A DNA stretch of 34,971 nt from TWA4 sp051879195 (GTDB lineage: Bacteria > Bacillota > Clostridia > Lachnospirales > Lachnospiraceae): assembly GCA_051879195.1 (NCBI GenBank), contig JBJELO010000206.1, positions 1 through 34,971 of the forward strand. Direction: 5' to 3'. Below the pieces are notes generated by a model. It was not told the DNA's origin and ran no database searches. It was given only the letters and a program-made list of their open reading frames with translations. This document shows, piece by piece, positions 1 to 8,547 of the stretch (position 1 is its first letter; every line of letters begins with the position of its first letter). Both the position numbers and the translations under genes were made by a program.

Positions 1-7
1 GCAAGAC

Positions 8-370
8 GTGTCAAACATAGGATGTCATATAGTACTACTGATTGGGAAAGTTCTAATTGAATTGTTGGGAACTTATATAGAGAAAATTGATGATAAGGAT
101 TTTGCGGATTTAAAGAAATCTTTAGAATCTGAACTTAGCAACTATAAAGAAGTTTATATGCTTCTGACCAATGCAACAAATCTGTTTGAACAAAAATCAT
201 ACAGGAAATGTTTTGAAACTTTATCAGGTGGAGAAGAAAAATATCCAGATAACAAAAAAATTGAATATGCTTTGTCGGCTTACCAGTATTCTTATATGCT
301 GGAAATTGCCGGTCAGGTGGTATGTCTGGCAGAGAAAGAAGAACATGATAGTGCGGTTGTGATACTATAA
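8..370 (+). CDS. Hypothetical protein, possibly 5'-partial
   Basis: I do not recognise this 120-residue product. The reading frame is open to the left edge of the window, so the GTG at 8 may be internal and the gene may begin outside. The N-terminal 20 residues are hydrophobic; the rest is charged and probably helical, with alternating Leu/Tyr/Lys-Glu patterns (a segment reading EQKSYRKCFETL followed by EKYPDNKKIEYA) that resemble a degenerate TPR-like repeat, though this is only an impression. The DNA is clearly more AT-rich than the genes to the right, which suggests accessory origin. The next gene lies on the opposite strand and ends 220 bases away, so there is no operon partner inside the window. 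A spurious ORF is possible. Confidence 0.4.
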   Translation: MSNIGCHIVLLIGKVLIELLGTYIEKIDDKDFADLKKSLESELSNYKEVYMLLTNATNLFEQKSYRKCFETLSGGEEKYPDNKKIEYALSAYQYSYMLEIAGQVVCLAEKEEHDSAVVIL

Positions 371-506
371 TATTGTTTACAGGATTCTGTTTGTTCGATA
401 GGTATATTTTGAGGAGAAATGTGTCTGTTTTATAGTTTTGTGCGTGATAAACCGTAACAGAAAAAGCTGGTCAGTCAGGATAAACGATTGGCATTTCCTT
501 TCAGCA

Positions 507-564
507 TATAAAAACAGCGGTGCCTGCCGCCATCCCTATACCGGGGGCAGCATGCACCGCTGTT
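507..564 (-). terminator. Rho-independent terminator of the yfhO-like gene
   Basis: Arms AACAGCGGTG (513-522) and CACCGCTGTT (555-564) pair perfectly. A second stem, CTGCC with GGCAG, continues inward. On the minus strand the stem is followed by a T-rich tract (512-507). It lies 27 bases past the stop codon of the membrane protein gene, as expected for its terminator. Confidence 0.75.
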
Positions 565-590
565 CTGGCTTTTTCTGATTTGTTCCGTTT

Positions 591-3530
591 TTATATCGTT
601 TTTTCAGCTTCGTGTTTTTCTATCGTTTCAGCTTGTTCGATTTCTGTTTCTGGAACTGCTGTTTCTTTAATTCCTGTTTCAAAAATTTCTGTTTCTATAA
701 TTTCTTCCTCTTTTCCTGTGATTTCCACCGTTCTCTGCTTTCCTTTCCGTTTCCTGCTCCATACCTCATATCCAATCAGTCCAATCAGCGTACATACGCT
801 GATGACTGCTCCGGGGATCAGTCCGTCAGGCATATAGGAGAGGCGGATTTCATGTTCGCCTTCGTCCAGGTCGAAGCAGATAAATGCTTCCTGGAAGGTG
901 TGATATTCTGTTTTTTCACCGTCCACATACAGCGTCCAGCCCGGGTCGTAAGGGATGGAGAGGAAGAAAAGGCCGTCTTCCTGCACGTCGATGGTTCCCT
1001 CCAGGGTGGTATCGGTGTGCTTTGTTACCTGAAGCTGTTCCTCCTGCAGATCTTTGATCAGGCTGATCAGGGCGCTTTCATTCAGGTAATATGCGGTTGC
1101 CTGGAAGGTGGCATCGTCTTCGGTGCTCAGGGAAATGGTATCCTCCTGCGAGCAGTAGCCCAGATCCAGCAGGAAGCCCCGATCCGTATGGGTAAAGCTC
1201 TTTACATCACCGCTGATATCGGCATCCACGTTCTCGATGGAGCTGTTATCCAGCTGCACAAAGACGTGACAGGGCTCGCTGACTGTGATATCCATGCCGG
1301 TACCGTATTCATTGCAGTCGTAAATCTGATAGAAAAGCTGATCACCGCCGTTTAAAAAGCTGAAATCATTCTGCAGATCGATGGCACTTCCGAAGGAAGT
1401 GTCCCAATCCAGATTGAAGCCCTTCGGCAGCATATATCCCACGGAAAGAGTGTACAGATTTTCGTAGATATAGCATTCTTCATTCTGTTCACACAGGGTC
1501 ATCAGCTGAGATTCCTGCTGCGGCGTGGTGGTGAGAATGTATTTCACATCCAGCAGAGAATTCATCAGCGGGGTAATGCCGTTGTTACTGTAGGCATTCA
1601 TGGAACTTTCCATTCCCAGCTGTTCGTAAAAATCGGATACCGCGCCGTAAGAGACACTGGAAAAAGTGGAAATGGAAGGGTAGCCCACGAAAGCACCGTC
1701 ATTTTTTGTCTTTCTTGCCACTTTTTCAAAACGGTAGAATCCGTCGTCATATTCCTGAATCCGTTCAATCAGTTCCTGATAGCTGTCGGTGTAATTCAGG
1801 TATTCACTCCGACTGACGGTACTGACACTGGTGGCGGCCATGTTGATGGTGGCTTCTGCGGTAACAGAGACCAGCAGAATGATAAACAGCACTTCCCTTG
1901 CCAGTTTCTTCTTAATATAAGCCAGCAGGATAACGGCGTAAATGCCCAGGAATGCGAGACTGAGCCAATAGCCTTCAAAGGTAAATGCATCGTCTGTCAT
2001 GGTTGCCTGACAGATTATGATAAATGCAGCACCTCCTGCAAACAGAAATCCTGCCGTTCTGGAAGTCATATGATCCAGCTCCTGAATGCCCTCATAGCAC
2101 ATGATCAGCAGAATCGCAATATACAGGAAAGACTGTCTGCAGGGCAGGCTGTTGGGGTAGTGGAAGCCGTGCCAGATAAAGTTGGGTACGTTGACCGAGA
2201 AACTGAACAGCATGAAGAAAATGAGAGCTGTTTTTGTGACTTTCTCGTGGGTGCGTACGTGTTTGCTCAGATAGTAGAGGGGCAGGCAGAGCAGAATGCC
2301 GATACCACAGTAAATATTGGGCCAGTGGTCGAGGCCGCATTCGGCAGCTACGTTCATCAGATGGCGTGCCAGCATCTCCAGAATGGAAAAATAGGAATTC
2401 CAGTCGCTGGGAAAATTGATATTGCTGGAGGCTGTAAGGCCCAGAGCCTTGATTTCCGGCAGCAGAATGACGGCGGATAACGCACCGGCAGTCAGTGAAC
2501 TGACTGCAAACCGCAGGCCGGCCGCAGCAACCTGCTTTATGCGAAACCTCCGAAGACCGGGAAAAACCGGAGAAGAAGTTTCAACGTCTTCAGAAACTCC
2601 GGCTGTTTCCGAAGTTACAGCGGCTTCAAAAACTCCGGCTGTTTCAGAAGTTTCAGCGGCTTCAAAAACTTCGGCTGTTTCCGAAGTGACAGCGGCTTCA
2701 GAAACTCCGGTTGTTTCAGAAGTTACAGCGATTTCAGAAATTTCAGAAGTATCCGAAGTTCCGGCAGTCCCATTAGTTTCAGAAGCTTCAGCGGTTCCGT
2801 CAATTTCAGAAGCTTCAGCGGTTCCGGAGGTTTCTATTCCCGGAAACGGCACGGACAGGATTCTCGGCAGCTGCATCAGGAAATACAGGACGCAGAAGAT
2901 GCACAGCATGATGGCAATGTAATAATTGGAAATAATTGCCATAGCCAGTGTTACAATATACAGCAGATGCTTCTTTTCATATACCAGCTGTTCGATTCCC
3001 AGGAGAATCAGCGGCGCCAGCCAGATGCAGTCCAGCCACATGACGTTCCAGCTGTAGGCGGCCAGATAACCGGACATGGCATAAAAAAGGGAAAAGAAAG
3101 GGATTTTGAAATCGGCATAGCCTCCCTTTTTCCGAAGCAGGATGGAGAATGTCAGTCCGGCCAGTCCCATCTTAAAAATTACGAGATAACTGATAAATTC
3201 AATTACGTGTTCTTCCGTGCAGAAAACGATCAGCCAGTTGAATATGCTGGAAAGGTAGTAACCGATCAGGGAGATAAAATTGGTTCCCATACCGATATCC
3301 CAGGTATAAAGCAGACTGCCGCCTTCTTTTAATTTGCGGGCAAATTCCGCAAAAAAAGGCGCGTACTGGTGATAAAGATCCGTTCGCAGGAAGCTGTTGT
3401 CCCCGAACGGATAAATCTGGTTGCCGGCAAAGATGCACAGCATGGAGAGGACGGGGAGGAAAAAGGCCAGAAGCAGGATCAGAGAATCATCTGAACTCAG
3501 CTTCCGACGCAGATTACTGAAAAAATTCAA
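591..3530 (-). CDS. YfhO family multi-pass membrane protein
   Basis: The product (979 residues from the chosen start) is a YfhO/GT-C-like integral membrane protein: many hydrophobic segments in the first 560 residues, then an extracytoplasmic domain containing the motif SIPYDPGWTLYVDGEKTE typical of the family, then a last membrane segment and a charged tail. In Bacilli, YfhO works with a GT2 enzyme that makes undecaprenyl-phosphate sugar and is needed to glycosylate cell-wall polymers; the gene just upstream here is such a GT2, so the same role is inferred. The frame is open up to 3638, but that would overlap the GT2 gene by 91 bases. A TTG at 3530 follows a strong site (AAAGGAG, 8-base spacer) placed just after the GT2 stop, so I choose it. 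Odd features: a Ser/Thr/Glu repeat inserted in a loop at residues 232-319, and a Glu/Thr/Ile-rich C-terminal tail (about 932-979). Confidence 0.85.
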   Translation of the reverse strand: MNFFSNLRRKLSSDDSLILLLAFFLPVLSMLCIFAGNQIYPFGDNSFLRTDLYHQYAPFFAEFARKLKEGGSLLYTWDIGMGTNFISLIGYYLSSIFNWLIVFCTEEHVIEFISYLVIFKMGLAGLTFSILLRKKGGYADFKIPFFSLFYAMSGYLAAYSWNVMWLDCIWLAPLILLGIEQLVYEKKHLLYIVTLAMAIISNYYIAIMLCIFCVLYFLMQLPRILSVPFPGIETSGTAEASEIDGTAEASETNGTAGTSDTSEISEIAVTSETTGVSEAAVTSETAEVFEAAETSETAGVFEAAVTSETAGVSEDVETSSPVFPGLRRFRIKQVAAAGLRFAVSSLTAGALSAVILLPEIKALGLTASSNINFPSDWNSYFSILEMLARHLMNVAAECGLDHWPNIYCGIGILLCLPLYYLSKHVRTHEKVTKTALIFFMLFSFSVNVPNFIWHGFHYPNSLPCRQSFLYIAILLIMCYEGIQELDHMTSRTAGFLFAGGAAFIIICQATMTDDAFTFEGYWLSLAFLGIYAVILLAYIKKKLAREVLFIILLVSVTAEATINMAATSVSTVSRSEYLNYTDSYQELIERIQEYDDGFYRFEKVARKTKNDGAFVGYPSISTFSSVSYGAVSDFYEQLGMESSMNAYSNNGITPLMNSLLDVKYILTTTPQQESQLMTLCEQNEECYIYENLYTLSVGYMLPKGFNLDWDTSFGSAIDLQNDFSFLNGGDQLFYQIYDCNEYGTGMDITVSEPCHVFVQLDNSSIENVDADISGDVKSFTHTDRGFLLDLGYCSQEDTISLSTEDDATFQATAYYLNESALISLIKDLQEEQLQVTKHTDTTLEGTIDVQEDGLFFLSIPYDPGWTLYVDGEKTEYHTFQEAFICFDLDEGEHEIRLSYMPDGLIPGAVISVCTLIGLIGYEVWSRKRKGKQRTVEITGKEEEIIETEIFETGIKETAVPETEIEQAETIEKHEAEKTI
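2575..2835 (-). repeat. Degenerate tandem repeat, 36-bp unit, inside the yfhO-like gene
   Basis: Four 36-bp units lie head to tail at 2575-2610, 2611-2646, 2647-2682 and 2683-2718. They are followed by diverged or shortened copies, including two near-identical 27-bp units at 2782-2808 and 2809-2835. Every unit is a multiple of three, so length changes keep the reading frame. Each full unit encodes 12 residues of the type TSETAGVSEAAV. The array sits between two membrane segments of the protein. Confidence 0.9.
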
Positions 3531-3547
3531 TGGAACGACTCCTTTCT

Positions 3548-4561
3548 TCACTTTCCGGTCTTTCTGTCCGCCGCTTCTGCAGCAGATGCCGCTTTTGATT
3601 TTTCCGGCGCAGCAGGCTGATCGGATGTGTTGATGCATTTTTCTTTCAGAAGATAGATGGGGCGGTGTTTGCTTTCCATATAAATGTGGGCCACATATTC
3701 GCCGACGACTCCGATGGACAATTCAATCAGTCCTCCCAGAAACAGGACAGCACAAAGTGTTGTCACATAGCCGGGCACTTTAATCCCGTAAAGCAGTGTC
3801 TGCACCAGAGTAATCACAATATAGACAAAAGCTGCCAGAGAAATCACTCCGCCGATAACCGAGAGAATCCGCAGTGGAACCACGGAAAAAGAGGTAATCC
3901 CGTCAATGGCATAGCGGGACAGGCTTTTGAAACTCCATTTACTGGTGCCGGCGGCCCGCTCCACATTTTCGTAGGGAATCCATTCCGTGTCGAAGCCGAC
4001 CCATGCAAAGATACCTTTGGAGAAACGTTCCACTTCGCACAGCTGCAGGATGGAGTCTACCATCTGCCGGGTCATCATGCGGTAATCAACGGCACCGTAG
4101 GCCAGCTTCACATTGGTCAGCCGGTTGCTGATGCGATAAAAAAGGCGGGAGAAAAAGCTTCTGACCGGAGATTCTCCTTTACGGCTGGTTCGCATGGCGG
4201 CACAGCAATCGTGTCCGGCTTCCAGAGAGGCAGCCATATTCGGAATCAGTTCCGGCGGATGCTGCAGATCAGCATCCATAATGATGACATAATCGCCGGT
4301 GGAAGCTTGCAGACCGGCATACATGGCGGCCTCCTTTCCAAAATTTCTGGAAAAGGACAGATAACTGATGCGGGGATAGTTCTGTGCCAGACGGATCATC
4401 ACCTGCAGCGTATCATCTTTACTTCCGTCATTTACAAAAATAAATCGAAATTCATATCCACGGTTTTGTAATCCTTCAATGGATTCCATCGTTCTTAGAT
4501 AGAACAAATCAAGTCCGGCTGCTTCATTATAGCAGGGGACGATAATATCAACAGTATTCAT
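3548..4561 (-). CDS. GT2 polyprenyl-phosphate glycosyltransferase (CsbB/GtrB/DPM1-like)
   Basis: A 337-residue family 2 glycosyltransferase that should transfer a sugar from a nucleotide-sugar donor to undecaprenyl phosphate at the inner face of the membrane. The N-terminal GT-A domain starts with DIIVPCYNEAAGL, has FVNDGSKDDT and the DxD-type MDADLQHPPELIP motif near residues 95-107, and carries the family segment KGIFAWVGFDTEWIPY near 195. Two hydrophobic hairpins near residues 235-300 are the usual C-terminal membrane anchors. The last 40 residues (Ala/Lys/Ser-rich) are an extension. The start has an AAAGGA site. The gene ends 17 bases before the chosen start of the YfhO-like gene, so the two are co-transcribed and probably act in one pathway of envelope polymer glycosylation. 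The sugar and the acceptor cannot be read from sequence. Confidence 0.9.
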   Translation of the reverse strand: MNTVDIIVPCYNEAAGLDLFYLRTMESIEGLQNRGYEFRFIFVNDGSKDDTLQVMIRLAQNYPRISYLSFSRNFGKEAAMYAGLQASTGDYVIIMDADLQHPPELIPNMAASLEAGHDCCAAMRTSRKGESPVRSFFSRLFYRISNRLTNVKLAYGAVDYRMMTRQMVDSILQLCEVERFSKGIFAWVGFDTEWIPYENVERAAGTSKWSFKSLSRYAIDGITSFSVVPLRILSVIGGVISLAAFVYIVITLVQTLLYGIKVPGYVTTLCAVLFLGGLIELSIGVVGEYVAHIYMESKHRPIYLLKEKCINTSDQPAAPEKSKAASAAEAADRKTGK

Positions 4562-4590
4562 AATATGATATCCTTTCTGTAACAGGTTCT

Positions 4591-4619
4591 ATTTTAGTAT
4601 AGAGCCGGAAAAAAGTAAA
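4591..4619 (-). promoter_or_regulatory. Candidate sigma-A promoter of the GT2-yfhO operon
   Basis: On the minus strand, TTTACT (4619-4614) and TAAAAT (4596-4591) are separated by 17 bases, 30 bases before the ATG. The match to TTGACA/TATAAT is moderate; an overlapping TATACT offers an alternative -10. Confidence 0.5.
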
Positions 4620-4634
4620 GTCTGATAAAGACAT

Positions 4635-4666
4635 CCGGCGCGGAGTCATATCACAGCTCCCGCCGG
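4635..4666. other. Hairpin in the divergent region before the SSB-like gene
   Basis: CCGGCG (4635-4640) plus GGAG (4642-4645) pairs with CTCC plus CGCCGG (4657-4666), with one bulged C and an 11-base loop. No U-tract follows on either strand, so a terminator is unlikely. It could be a leader structure of the SSB-like mRNA or a protein site. Confidence 0.5.
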
Positions 4667-4719
4667 AATAAAATAAGGATAGAGTTGTGGATATTTCAGA
4701 GAATTAAGGAGGACATACA

Positions 4720-5340
4720 ATGTCGGACAAAATGATTGAAAATAACAGGGTCAGCATTATCGGTAAAATTGCTGAAGGATTTACCTACAGCCACGAGGTT
4801 TACGGAGAAGGTTTTTACATGACCTCTCTGAAAGTCAACCGGCTCAGTGACCAGGTCGATATGGTACCGCTGATGATATCAGAACGTCTTATCGATGTCA
4901 CGCAGGATTATATTGGCCAGACTGTGGAGGTCAGCGGCCAGTTCCGCTCCTATAATTATCATGAAGGATCGAAAAACCGTCTGATTTTATCTGTATTTGT
5001 GAGGGAAATTGAGTTTATCGATGAATTTACCGATTATACGAAAACCAATCAGATCTACCTGAACGGTTATATCTGCAAAACACCCGGTTACCGGAAGACA
5101 CCTCTGGGACGGGAAATCACCGACCTGCTGGTGGCTGTCAACCGTTCCTACGGGAAATCCGATTACATACCCTGTATTGCCTGGGGACGGAATGCCCGCT
5201 ATGCAGCAGGTTTTGAAGTGGGCAGCAACATTGAACTCTGGGGAAGAGTGCAGTCACGGGAATACACAAAAAATCTGGGAGAAAACCAAAGTGAAAAAAG
5301 AATTGCATATGAAGTTTCAGTCAGCAAGCTGGGACATTAA
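4720..5340 (+). CDS. SSB-like protein with two OB folds
   Basis: The product has 206 residues and looks like two OB folds in tandem. The C-terminal half (about residues 106-206) reads like a single-stranded DNA-binding protein: NQIYLNGYICKTPGYRKTP, then TDLLVAVNRSYGKSDYIPCIAW, then SNIELWGRVQSREYT. The N-terminal half (about 10-100) has the same strand order in a more diverged form (NRVSIIGKIAEGFTYSHEV, then VEVSGQFRSYN). It lacks the acidic DDDIPF-type tip that classical SSB uses to recruit partners, so it is probably not the main replication SSB. It binds single-stranded DNA by inference from the fold. A strong AAGGAGG site precedes the ATG. The gene stands alone and is followed by a terminator. 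Confidence 0.75.
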   Translation: MSDKMIENNRVSIIGKIAEGFTYSHEVYGEGFYMTSLKVNRLSDQVDMVPLMISERLIDVTQDYIGQTVEVSGQFRSYNYHEGSKNRLILSVFVREIEFIDEFTDYTKTNQIYLNGYICKTPGYRKTPLGREITDLLVAVNRSYGKSDYIPCIAWGRNARYAAGFEVGSNIELWGRVQSREYTKNLGENQSEKRIAYEVSVSKLGH

Positions 5341-5366
5341 GAGTAAAAACTTTTCAAAATAAAACC

Positions 5367-5418
5367 GGGTGATTCGGAAGTGGTGGTTAAATCCGTCCAT
5401 CTTCTGAATCACCCTTTT
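5367..5418. terminator. Bidirectional terminator between convergent genes
   Basis: GGGTGATTCGGAAG (5367-5380) pairs with CTTCTGAATCACCC (5401-5414), one wobble in 14 pairs, with a 20-base loop. TTTT follows on the plus strand and GGTTTTATTTT on the minus strand, so it can serve both the SSB-like gene and the DUF4340 gene that converge here. Confidence 0.85.
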
Positions 5419-5436
5419 CGATTGGTTTTTTATTCG

Positions 5437-7059
5437 CTATTCTTCATCCTCCGGCAGTGCCTTGATAAATCCTGCAATATCCGTTTTATTCATCAGCCAG
5501 GTGGGTGTGCCGTCCACGTATAAAGCATAGTAGTTGCTGTCATACGGTGTGAGTACCAGAGTTACCTCGCTGCGCTCCGACCGGCCGAATGTTACCTGAA
5601 TGGTGATGGCGTCTTTGTCGGAAAGGCTGTCACTGCCTTTATCTGCAGGATACAGCTTTTCTGCGGATAGATCCTGAATGGTACCAAGTACATCGGTAAA
5701 ATCACCGGAATCGATCTTCTGTCCATTCAGCGTATACTTTGTAACTTCCTGTTCTTCGGTGGTCGTGTTGCCGTCCTCGTCGGTGGATTCCACTTCTTCG
5801 GTGGTCCGTTTGATCTGGTAATGCCAGGTCTGACCGTCACATGTGATCTTCATTTCATCGATATCATTGACCATGAAATAGAAAGGCTCCATATATGCAA
5901 GGCTGGATTTATCACAGCTCAGGAAGGTTTCCAGAGAAGACGCGCTCATCAGGTAAACCTGAGAAATATCGTTCCAGGTTACGTAATAGTAATCACCGAC
6001 AGCCTTGCCAACCTTTAATGTCAGCTTATACGGAACGGTTACCGTTTTGGTTTCTTTTTCCTCCTCGGTTTCCGTTTCACTGTCCGCATCATCCTCATCG
6101 TTTGTTTCATCTTTCGCTTCCGCATTGTTTTCAGCTGCTTCGTCTGTTTCTGCTTCGGTTTCGGTTTCTTCTTCCACTTCCACCGTCTCTTCCTGTGTGT
6201 AATTTACCGTGATAACGGCGGTGGGATCATCAAAACCGTAAACAGACATTTCATCTTCCGTAATATCGTAGGCGGCGCAGCCGGAGGTGATCAGATTGGT
6301 CAGTGCACCGGTCAGATCGGATACAGCGTTGTCGTCCATGGCGAAACGATCACCGTCGATATCGCCGAACCAGGAGCAGCGCTTCAGATAATCCAGATCG
6401 GTATCACCGTTTTCATTATAACGGAAAGTAAGTTTGTTCTTACCGCGATCGATGGTAATGTTTTTATATACGGCTGCGGAATCGGGAAGCGGAAGATCAT
6501 CTTCCACGATCATATCCAGCAGAGGATGGGAGAAATAGCCTGCAATCCCGGAATCAACCGTATAAATATTCTCATCGGCACTTGTGTAAATATATGTCAC
6601 ATCTGCTGTGTCATTGGTATCGCCGAAGTAAATGGTAAATTCGGTTCCGTCACTGTCCTTTGCGGTTACCACATTGGAAGGCTGATCCAGGCCGTAATCC
6701 GCCAGATTATCCAGATTGTCCTTGATTTTGCGGGAAGCGGTCAGCGACTGCAGCTGGCTGTTCATACCTGATAAAGAACTCTGATTCAGCGGGAAATCCG
6801 TGTTGTCATCGTACTGCCAGGTTTCTCCGTCACTTTGAAGAGAGAAAGCCAGAGTTGTACCGTCGTAATCATAGGAGATGGAAGAGATGGCACTGCTGTC
6901 AAAATCTTCCGGATAAATGCTGACAGAGGTATCTGTTTCTTCGGATTCCTTATTTTCCTGTTCCTCATTGTAGCGGAGCAGGAAAAAGTAACCGACACAG
7001 AGAGCAAGAAACAGAACCAGCAGAATCAGCAGCAGGCGTCTCTGTTTTTTTCGTTTCAT
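5437..7059 (-). CDS. DUF4340 domain protein, fourth gene of a Gld-type ABC exporter operon
   Basis: A 540-residue protein with a basic start and one membrane segment (residues about 8-28, KRKKQRR then LLLILLVLFLALCVGYFFLL), so most of it lies outside the membrane. The outer part is DUF4340-like: it contains ISYDYDGTTLAFS, DGTEFTIYFGDTN, a W-rich tail and repeated beta-type segments. DUF4340 proteins are usually encoded beside GldA/GldF/GldG-type ABC systems, as here, where it is the last gene, 18 bases after gldG. A block of almost pure Glu/Thr/Asp (about residues 289-337) interrupts the domain and looks like a flexible acidic linker. Biochemical role unknown; inferred to be an accessory or substrate-contacting subunit of the exporter. 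An AAGGAGC site supports the ATG at 7059. Confidence 0.8.
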   Translation of the reverse strand: MKRKKQRRLLLILLVLFLALCVGYFFLLRYNEEQENKESEETDTSVSIYPEDFDSSAISSISYDYDGTTLAFSLQSDGETWQYDDNTDFPLNQSSLSGMNSQLQSLTASRKIKDNLDNLADYGLDQPSNVVTAKDSDGTEFTIYFGDTNDTADVTYIYTSADENIYTVDSGIAGYFSHPLLDMIVEDDLPLPDSAAVYKNITIDRGKNKLTFRYNENGDTDLDYLKRCSWFGDIDGDRFAMDDNAVSDLTGALTNLITSGCAAYDITEDEMSVYGFDDPTAVITVNYTQEETVEVEEETETEAETDEAAENNAEAKDETNDEDDADSETETEEEKETKTVTVPYKLTLKVGKAVGDYYYVTWNDISQVYLMSASSLETFLSCDKSSLAYMEPFYFMVNDIDEMKITCDGQTWHYQIKRTTEEVESTDEDGNTTTEEQEVTKYTLNGQKIDSGDFTDVLGTIQDLSAEKLYPADKGSDSLSDKDAITIQVTFGRSERSEVTLVLTPYDSNYYALYVDGTPTWLMNKTDIAGFIKALPEDEE

Positions 7060-7077
7060 TTATTTTTCGCTCCTTAT

Positions 7078-8532
7078 CTATTTCTTTCTTCTCTTTACCC
7101 AGATTACGATGCCGGTAATCAGAAGTACAGCGGGCAGCAGGATGACAAAGATCAGTGCCTGGAAGCTGACTGTTGCGGCGCTGGGTGTAATGGTTTCGGT
7201 TGTCATGGATTTGGCATCAATGGTTACAGAGTTTTCATGCTCACACATATATCCGATGGAATCCACCAGCAGATCCACATTGCTGATATTGTAATTGGAT
7301 ACAAATGATTCTTCCACCAGATAGGGAGTGGAGAATACAACCAGCTGTGTGGTCTGATCGTCTGCTGTCGTCTCTTCTGCCAGAATCGCCAGATTGAAAG
7401 GACCTTCCGCATCGTTCTTTTCCTTTTCACTTGTCTGGAACTGCCCGTTTTCCGGAATCTTCTCGAAAGAAGAATCGGAGGTGGTCAGCAGAGGTGTCTG
7501 GGTAACGGAGCTGCGGACATCGGTCATTTCGATGGCGGAGGCCTGAATGATCAGTGCCAGCGTATTGGAAGAAGACGCATTGGATGTGATCGTATGGCTT
7601 CCGTACTGGGGAATGATATACATGGGGCTCTGATAATAGGAGCTACTGTCTCCTTCAAATACGATGCCATCCGATGTCTTCATGCCGTAATTTTCCAGAA
7701 TCCGTTCAAACTGTGTTAATTTCTGCTCCGTATAGGAGGTAAAGATCAGTGCGTGTCCGCCGTTCTCCAGATACTGGATGACCATATCTGCCTCATCGGA
7801 GGAAAAATCAGACTGGGGAGCCAGAATCATCAGAACACCGCAGTCTTCGGGAATCGATTCTTCTGACAGAAGAGACAGGCTCTTCAGATCATAATTGCTT
7901 TTGGTAAGGGCCGATGTGGCGGTGTCGGAAAGCGTTGTTTCATCATGTCCCGTGGTATAGTACAGAACAGGCAGAGTTGAAGAGGTTACATAATCGATTG
8001 CGGAGGTGATTTCACCTTCACCGTCGAAATTCTGGGTAGTGGTGTAATTGTAGGAAGCATCATAGGAATAGCTGCTTTCATAGATTTCCGAGCTTTCGAT
8101 GGTTTTGTAGCGTTTGCCGCTTTCCACAATGACACTGCCTGTCTGGAGTGTGGAAGCATCGTAATTCGATGTGAAAGTCGGATTGGCAACGGGATCCACA
8201 TTTTTTACCGTGATATGGTCGGACAACTCTTCATAGCGATCCAGCAGACGCATCAGCGTATCATCGGTATTATCCTCTTCAAACAGCGTATAAATAGTGA
8301 TATCATCTTCCAGCCCTTTGACGATATCCTTTGTCTGGTCACTCAGCGTATAGACCTGGCTGCCGCTGATATCGATATTTTTCACAGTGGAAGGCAGTGC
8401 ATTGACGGCCATATTCACGATGATGGCAAGTGCGATTACAACACAGGAAAGCATAACGCTGTAGGAACCATGATGGGAATTGTTCGTCTTAAACAGCGAA
8501 GAAACATAGTTTTTAATCTTATTCCATTTCAT
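7078..8532 (-). CDS. GldG-type ABC transporter auxiliary protein
   Basis: A 484-residue protein with one membrane segment near residues 25-45 and one at the C-terminus (about 455-478) followed by a short basic tail, with a large extracytoplasmic domain between. The outer domain matches the GldG/ABC-auxiliary family: VKNIDISGSQVYTLSDQT, then DDITIYTLFEEDN, then LLDRYEELSDHITVKNVDP, and a later GHALIFTSY segment. In Bacteroidetes GldG belongs to a gliding-motility and secretion complex; in clostridia the same block exists without gliding, and its cargo is unknown. A strong AAGGAGG site precedes the ATG. The gene lies 15 bases after the permease gene in the order ATPase, permease, GldG, DUF4340. 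Confidence 0.85.
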   Translation of the reverse strand: MKWNKIKNYVSSLFKTNNSHHGSYSVMLSCVVIALAIIVNMAVNALPSTVKNIDISGSQVYTLSDQTKDIVKGLEDDITIYTLFEEDNTDDTLMRLLDRYEELSDHITVKNVDPVANPTFTSNYDASTLQTGSVIVESGKRYKTIESSEIYESSYSYDASYNYTTTQNFDGEGEITSAIDYVTSSTLPVLYYTTGHDETTLSDTATSALTKSNYDLKSLSLLSEESIPEDCGVLMILAPQSDFSSDEADMVIQYLENGGHALIFTSYTEQKLTQFERILENYGMKTSDGIVFEGDSSSYYQSPMYIIPQYGSHTITSNASSSNTLALIIQASAIEMTDVRSSVTQTPLLTTSDSSFEKIPENGQFQTSEKEKNDAEGPFNLAILAEETTADDQTTQLVVFSTPYLVEESFVSNYNISNVDLLVDSIGYMCEHENSVTIDAKSMTTETITPSAATVSFQALIFVILLPAVLLITGIVIWVKRRKK

Positions 8533-8547
8533 AATTCTGTCCTCCTT

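Noticed and set aside
2575..2835. Possible CRISPR array
   Set aside because: The units are contiguous, degenerate and coding, with no unique spacers.
2416..2922. Plus-strand ORF of 168 codons rich in Ser, Val and Ala
   Set aside because: It is the complement of the repeat array in the YfhO-like gene, with no ribosome-binding site and no family-like pattern.
5895..6212. Plus-strand ORFs opposite the DUF4340 acidic block
   Set aside because: Low-complexity Ser/Phe/Pro shadows of the Glu-rich minus-strand sequence.
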